Of a stretch of 64,000 bases of DNA, positions 60,186 to 64,000 are shown piece by piece. Both the position numbers and the translations under genes were made by a program. Numbering within the stretch: position 1 is the stretch's first letter; each line of letters begins with the position of its first letter. The notes below the pieces were generated by a model. It was not told the origin of the DNA and made no database searches. It saw only the letters and a list, made by a program, of their open reading frames with translations. This DNA comes from an uncultured Pseudomonadota bacterium (GTDB lineage: Bacteria; Pseudomonadota; Zetaproteobacteria; Mariprofundales; Mariprofundaceae): positions 1 through 64,000 of the forward strand of contig CAJXLC010000002.1 in the NCBI GenBank assembly GCA_913055645.1, given 5' to 3'.

Positions 60186-62468
60186 TCACTCCTTGCCAAA
60201 ACGATCAGTGACAAGCTTCCAAGTATCTTCCAAATATTTTTTAGCTGCACTTAAATTTAACTCAAACCAAGTTTTCCGCTGCATTTCATTTTCGCCATAA
60301 GCATAAGCATAATGCTGATCCATTTTATAATTACTATAATCTGGAGAAAGATCACCACGCACACCATTTAATGCTACGCCAATCACCCGTCCACCAACAT
60401 TTTCAATATTCGCCTTCACCCGTTTTAAAGCTCCGCGCACCACCGAACCAATATGATATACCAGTAAAACCCCATCCACCTTAGAAGCAATGACCGTTGC
60501 ATCGGCAGTATGCAATAAAGGCGGCATATCCAAAATCACCATATCATATTCTTCACGCGCCTCATCTAAGATGCCGCTCATCAATGGCGAACCTAATAAA
60601 TCAGGAGGGTTTGCATTTACTTGACCACAGGTAAGCACATCCAGTTGATCAAGCCCAGGCGTCATCAAAGCCTGATCAATACCCATATCACCCAGCATTA
60701 CATCCGAAAAACGACTTACCGCATCTTGCCAATGCTGTTGCCCTAGCAAAACCTCACCCAAACCTGGAGCGCGTTTGAGGCCAAACGTATGGTGTTGCAT
60801 GGGTTTACGCATATCTGCATCAATCAATAATACACGTGCGCCCTGTTGAGCAACGACCACACTAAGGTTGGCTGCAATCGTACTTTTACCCTCTTTCACA
60901 GTTGAACTGGTTACCAAAATAACACGATGCTCGCCAGCCTGTGAAAATAATAAATTGGTACGCAAACTACGGTAAGCTTCCGCAACCGTAGAAGGAGGTG
61001 AAAAGTGACTCACCAAACGTAGTTGCCGCTCCAATGCTGACCCACTGGTCTCCAACCCTTCCTCACCTGAGAACAATTCTATACCCTCTTCATGAGATAA
61101 ATGTGGTACAAAACCAATCACAGGCACTTCTAAGAAATGTTCTACTTCTTCAATCGTACCCACAGATGTATCCATGGTTTCTAAAACAAGTGCAATAATC
61201 AAACCCAGCACCAAGCCCAAGATTAAACCAGCCATACCTGTTTGCGACACTTTAACTGGATTAATACGCACACGAGAAAGCATCGCGGGCCTTACCAATG
61301 AGACTTCTTGAACCTTCTCCGACTCCTTAATCAAAACTTCCTGATATTTTTTCTCCAGCAAACCAAACAACTCTTCATTACTGGTTACGGAACGTTGCAA
61401 ACGTTGCAATTCCAAAGCTTGCTCTGGAACTCCCTGATATTTACGCTTTGCGCTATTTATACTTCCTTGTATATCTTGGATGCGGCGTTGCGTTAAGGTC
61501 ACCTGTTTGGCTAGCTCATCCACCATACTACTCAAAATATCCTCAGCCTGTTGCCTTAATTCCTTAATCTGAGGATGTGCATCAGTATAGTTGGTTGAAA
61601 GTTCCGTACGTTTTAATGCCATTTCAACAAGACGTTTGTTTAACTCATCAAAATAAGCACCAACGTTTCCAGGTACTGAAACAGCCTTATAGTCCCAGCC
61701 ACCACGCTGCACACGTTTACGCAACTCTTTCAAAGTGAACTGCAAATCACTTAAATGCGCTATGGCTTGTCGATATTCTTGCTGTAAATCTGCAACAATT
61801 TTAGCAACTGCTTCAGAACTATTATTGGAAGATAAGTGATTCTTTTCTCGATAATCTCTAACCCTTTCCTCTGCCTTTTTTAAACGATCACCAACAACAA
61901 CCAATTGTTGCTGAATAAATTTCTTCGCTTCAAATACTTTTTTATTTTTTTCTTCTATATTAAATGTCTGAAACTCATCGGCTACAGCTTGCGCCAAATC
62001 TTTGGCATAATTGGCATTTCCAGATACAACCGAAATATTAATAATACCCGTATCACCATCTTGCTCAGCGTCCACACTATCTTTCAAATCCAAAACTACA
62101 TCAACGTAATCAGGGTTTGCTCGAATCTCCTCGCTAGTTAATGCGGGAGGAATCAACGCCAAATGTTGTGCCACACGCTCCATCAATGCGTAGGATTGAA
62201 TCAAAGCCAACTGTGTTGTCATATCATTGAATGAACGCGAGCTCCCCCCGCGCATAAAAAATTCAGCAATATCCAAAGAAGGCTCAATTTTAATGGATGA
62301 TGTAGAGCTATATAATGCAGGCGGCTGATTCGCCCAAGTAAACAATGCACTAAAAAGACCGATAGACACGGCACAAAATACAATAATCCAACGTCTACGA
62401 AGAATAACCTGCCAGTATTCTTCAAGGTTAAGCTCATAACCACTCATGCTTGCTGATGCTTGGCTCAT
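60186..62468 (-). CDS. Wzc-type polysaccharide co-polymerase/tyrosine autokinase
   Basis: A 760-residue protein. Wzz-type N-terminal domain, membrane helices at about 27-45 and 411-430, and a long periplasmic coiled coil (about 165-385). The cytoplasmic BY-kinase has Walker A SSTVKEGKST (521-530), A' LLIDAD (547-552) and B VILDMPP (644-650). A Tyr cluster is near the end (Y711, Y714, Y720, Y722, Y724). It controls polymer length and export. Coupled to the Wza-like gene by a 4-base overlap. Confidence 0.92.
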   Translation of the reverse strand: MSQASASMSGYELNLEEYWQVILRRRWIIVFCAVSIGLFSALFTWANQPPALYSSTSSIKIEPSLDIAEFFMRGGSSRSFNDMTTQLALIQSYALMERVAQHLALIPPALTSEEIRANPDYVDVVLDLKDSVDAEQDGDTGIINISVVSGNANYAKDLAQAVADEFQTFNIEEKNKKVFEAKKFIQQQLVVVGDRLKKAEERVRDYREKNHLSSNNSSEAVAKIVADLQQEYRQAIAHLSDLQFTLKELRKRVQRGGWDYKAVSVPGNVGAYFDELNKRLVEMALKRTELSTNYTDAHPQIKELRQQAEDILSSMVDELAKQVTLTQRRIQDIQGSINSAKRKYQGVPEQALELQRLQRSVTSNEELFGLLEKKYQEVLIKESEKVQEVSLVRPAMLSRVRINPVKVSQTGMAGLILGLVLGLIIALVLETMDTSVGTIEEVEHFLEVPVIGFVPHLSHEEGIELFSGEEGLETSGSALERQLRLVSHFSPPSTVAEAYRSLRTNLLFSQAGEHRVILVTSSTVKEGKSTIAANLSVVVAQQGARVLLIDADMRKPMQHHTFGLKRAPGLGEVLLGQQHWQDAVSRFSDVMLGDMGIDQALMTPGLDQLDVLTCGQVNANPPDLLGSPLMSGILDEAREEYDMVILDMPPLLHTADATVIASKVDGVLLVYHIGSVVRGALKRVKANIENVGGRVIGVALNGVRGDLSPDYSNYKMDQHYAYAYGENEMQRKTWFELNLSAAKKYLEDTWKLVTDRFGKE

Positions 62469-64000
62469 TTCGTTAGCGTCCTAGATAACGCCTGAATTGT
62501 ATAGTATTTTGACACTAAATTTACTGGCGCTGTCAAAGCATTAAATGTTGGCATCATGTCAGCAATCCATTGATTCCAATTGGCAATTGGACGTTTTGGA
62601 ATAATCAGCATATCTTTATCCTGTAATGCAATATTCTGTGATAAATCACCTTTTTCCATAAATCGTTTAAAGTCCACAGGTAAAATAAGTGGCACATCTC
62701 TACTGGCACGTAATACCCGAATATCTGGCCAGTAGGCATCTTTACCAAGCCCGCCACTTTTAGCCACTGCATCCAAGAAATTAATGTCTCCTGTAAATTC
62801 AACAATGCCTGGTTTTTGTACTTCCCCTAGCACATAAACTCTACGTTTAGACTGCGCCAATGATGGTACAAAAATAGTATCGCCATCATCCAATATAGCA
62901 TTTTCTTTCCAATCACCCTGCTTGATTGCTTTATCCAAGTTAAGCATGACAGTTTTACCATTGCGTAAAACCTGAACCTTGGTCAAATCAGCATCTTTAC
63001 TAGGACCACCCGCACGTGAGAGAAAGTTTACCAAACTCTCTTTACCTTTTAGAAAATATGTTCCTGGTCCTGTGGGTTGACGCGTAAGGTCTTGCACTTG
63101 ACCAAAAATGCTAACGGTCTTACTTCTAGCTTTAAGAACCAACACATCCACGCGAGGCTTACGCTCAAAACGCTCAAGAATCTTCGTAACTTTTTTATCC
63201 ACTTCACGTGGGGTTAACCCATTCACTTGTAACGCGGCTTGATAAGGCAAGGAAACAGTTCCATCTACCTGCACTGTCACCTTGTACTCGGTACTTTTAC
63301 CACCTAGCCAAAAAGTGAGTGATAACAAATCTCCTGCACCTATTTTGTAGCCAGCCACACCGTCAATTGTTTTAAACACCTTGTTTTCACTAAGATGAAA
63401 GAGATCATTTACTTCACCCCCAAGTTGCACATCTGGAAAACGCACACTCTTAACCTTATATGCCTGCACAAAAACCCGGCGGTTCAACTTCAAAGAAAGC
63501 GGGTCGGTTCCAACGGGTAAAGGATCATCAGCCCCTAGTACATGGATATGCGATGCTTTAACAGGTACGCCTTTTTCCTTTAGCCAAGCCACAACCGATT
63601 CAGCACGAGCCCTAGATAAAGCCCTATTGTTTGGATATAAATCTGAATGTATGGGGCGCACATCGGCACGTCCTTCAATCTCATAGTGTAACCCAGACAA
63701 ACTACCTAGACCCGCAGCCCAAGTCGTTAAACGCTGTAATGATTCTGCATTTAAATACGCTTTCCCAGAATCATAAAATAATGAAATTTTCTCACCAAGC
63801 TTACCACCTTGAAACGTCTTAACAGGCTCTGGGTCTGCCTTCAAACCCGACCATATCTCTACCCCACCATCAGCACGCACAGCTGCAATCGCGAGGCTCC
63901 CATCATTACGGACATCGCCCAAGTCTAATTCATGATAAATACCATAATCAGGAATCAACCTAGGCTTAGGCGTAAATTTTCCAGACAACCAATCCCACAC
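62465..64000 (-). CDS. Wza-type polysaccharide export protein with OmpA-like domain (5' end missing)
   Basis: At least 511 residues; the frame runs to the window edge, where a GTG happens to fall, so the N-terminus and any lipoprotein signal are likely beyond. An OmpA-like peptidoglycan-binding domain lies at about 73-180 of the visible part (EGRADVRPIH, YPNNRALSRARAES, LNRRVFV). Then come the Poly_export domain (about 210-300, AGDLLSLTFWLG) and two SLBB segments (about 300-450). Such exporters make the outer-membrane channel for polysaccharide. The OmpA fusion would also tie it to the cell wall. Neighbours are Wzc and the polymerase. Confidence 0.85.
   Translation of the reverse strand: MWDWLSGKFTPKPRLIPDYGIYHELDLGDVRNDGSLAIAAVRADGGVEIWSGLKADPEPVKTFQGGKLGEKISLFYDSGKAYLNAESLQRLTTWAAGLGSLSGLHYEIEGRADVRPIHSDLYPNNRALSRARAESVVAWLKEKGVPVKASHIHVLGADDPLPVGTDPLSLKLNRRVFVQAYKVKSVRFPDVQLGGEVNDLFHLSENKVFKTIDGVAGYKIGAGDLLSLTFWLGGKSTEYKVTVQVDGTVSLPYQAALQVNGLTPREVDKKVTKILERFERKPRVDVLVLKARSKTVSIFGQVQDLTRQPTGPGTYFLKGKESLVNFLSRAGGPSKDADLTKVQVLRNGKTVMLNLDKAIKQGDWKENAILDDGDTIFVPSLAQSKRRVYVLGEVQKPGIVEFTGDINFLDAVAKSGGLGKDAYWPDIRVLRASRDVPLILPVDFKRFMEKGDLSQNIALQDKDMLIIPKRPIANWNQWIADMMPTFNALTAPVNLVSKYYTIQALSRTLTK

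Noticed and set aside
1-64000. tRNA, rRNA, prophage or insertion-sequence genes
   Set aside because: No cloverleaf-like, rRNA-like, transposase or phage structural sequence was recognised on either strand.

Overview
The window reads as one contiguous piece of a Gram-negative (diderm) bacterial chromosome. It has an LPS/lipid A flippase (msbA), outer-membrane barrel and polysaccharide export proteins, an IscR-controlled Fe-S operon, MscS, GlnD and MutS. The sequence looks AT-leaning by eye (composition not computed). The gene mix fits a marine proteobacterium. My best guess is a Zetaproteobacterium (Mariprofundus/Ghiorsea type), but no rRNA or diagnostic iron-oxidation gene is present, so this is inference. 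Genes are densely packed, mostly in operons with ATGA-type overlaps, and I saw no broken genes. Only 15076-15501 exceeds 300 bases without a gene, and it holds a riboswitch.

Layout. 1-2202: accessory left end with an unrecognised cassette-like gene followed by an integron attC site, then two toxin-antitoxin pairs facing each other. 2259-3057: truncated hemoglobin and a small (2Fe-2S) protein. 3115-15390 (minus strand): a roughly 12-kb sulfur block. A promoter, SAM-I riboswitch and terminator precede thrC, a MoaD/ThiS-like sulfur carrier, a NIL-domain protein, cysK, a MoeB/ThiF E1 enzyme, a sulfite reductase fused to TusA, a radical SAM-SLC13 permease fusion, APS reductase cysH, cysD and cysN. 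15502-18969: mscS, nadE, queA. 19040-20644: an FHA-GAF-adenylate cyclase. 20828-26642: rpiA, an unknown membrane protein, nadC-birA-coaX-SPOR-like protein, carA. 26820-28844: divergent yeiH and a LysR regulator. 28875-32803: yajQ, a response regulator, a SPOR protein, folK, a deoxynucleoside kinase, hemerythrin and small membrane proteins. 32796-38881: patatin, glnD, mutS. 39097-41090: rnhB, SPFH, nfeD. 41213-47975: a TetR operator and operon (peroxiredoxin, Old Yellow Enzyme, LolA-like protein, MMPL/RND exporter, DUF1302-type barrel). 47983-51072: iscR-iscS-iscA-gcvR-like-def. 51282-54985: argC, a DUF6776-like protein, bactofilin, gamma carbonic anhydrase, ppx. 54989-64000: acyltransferase, msbA, amiC, a polysaccharide polymerase/ligase, Wzc-type kinase and Wza-type exporter carrying an OmpA-like domain (cut by the window edge).

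How it works together. The sulfur block can take sulfate in (permease half of the fusion), activate it (CysDN), reduce APS to sulfite (CysH) and sulfite to sulfide (sulfite reductase-TusA), and perhaps carry the sulfur as a protein thiocarboxylate (MoeB plus the MoaD/ThiS-like protein) to PLP enzymes making cysteine or homocysteine. A SAM riboswitch at the head of the block suggests methionine/SAM demand controls it. This block, with its two unusual fusions, is the best candidate for an undescribed system. Other notable items are an 85-nt structured repeat whose pairing arms differ between copies, a CACAGAG/CTTCGTG heptamer repeat, a poly-G hairpin near mutS and a good IscR type-1 operator.
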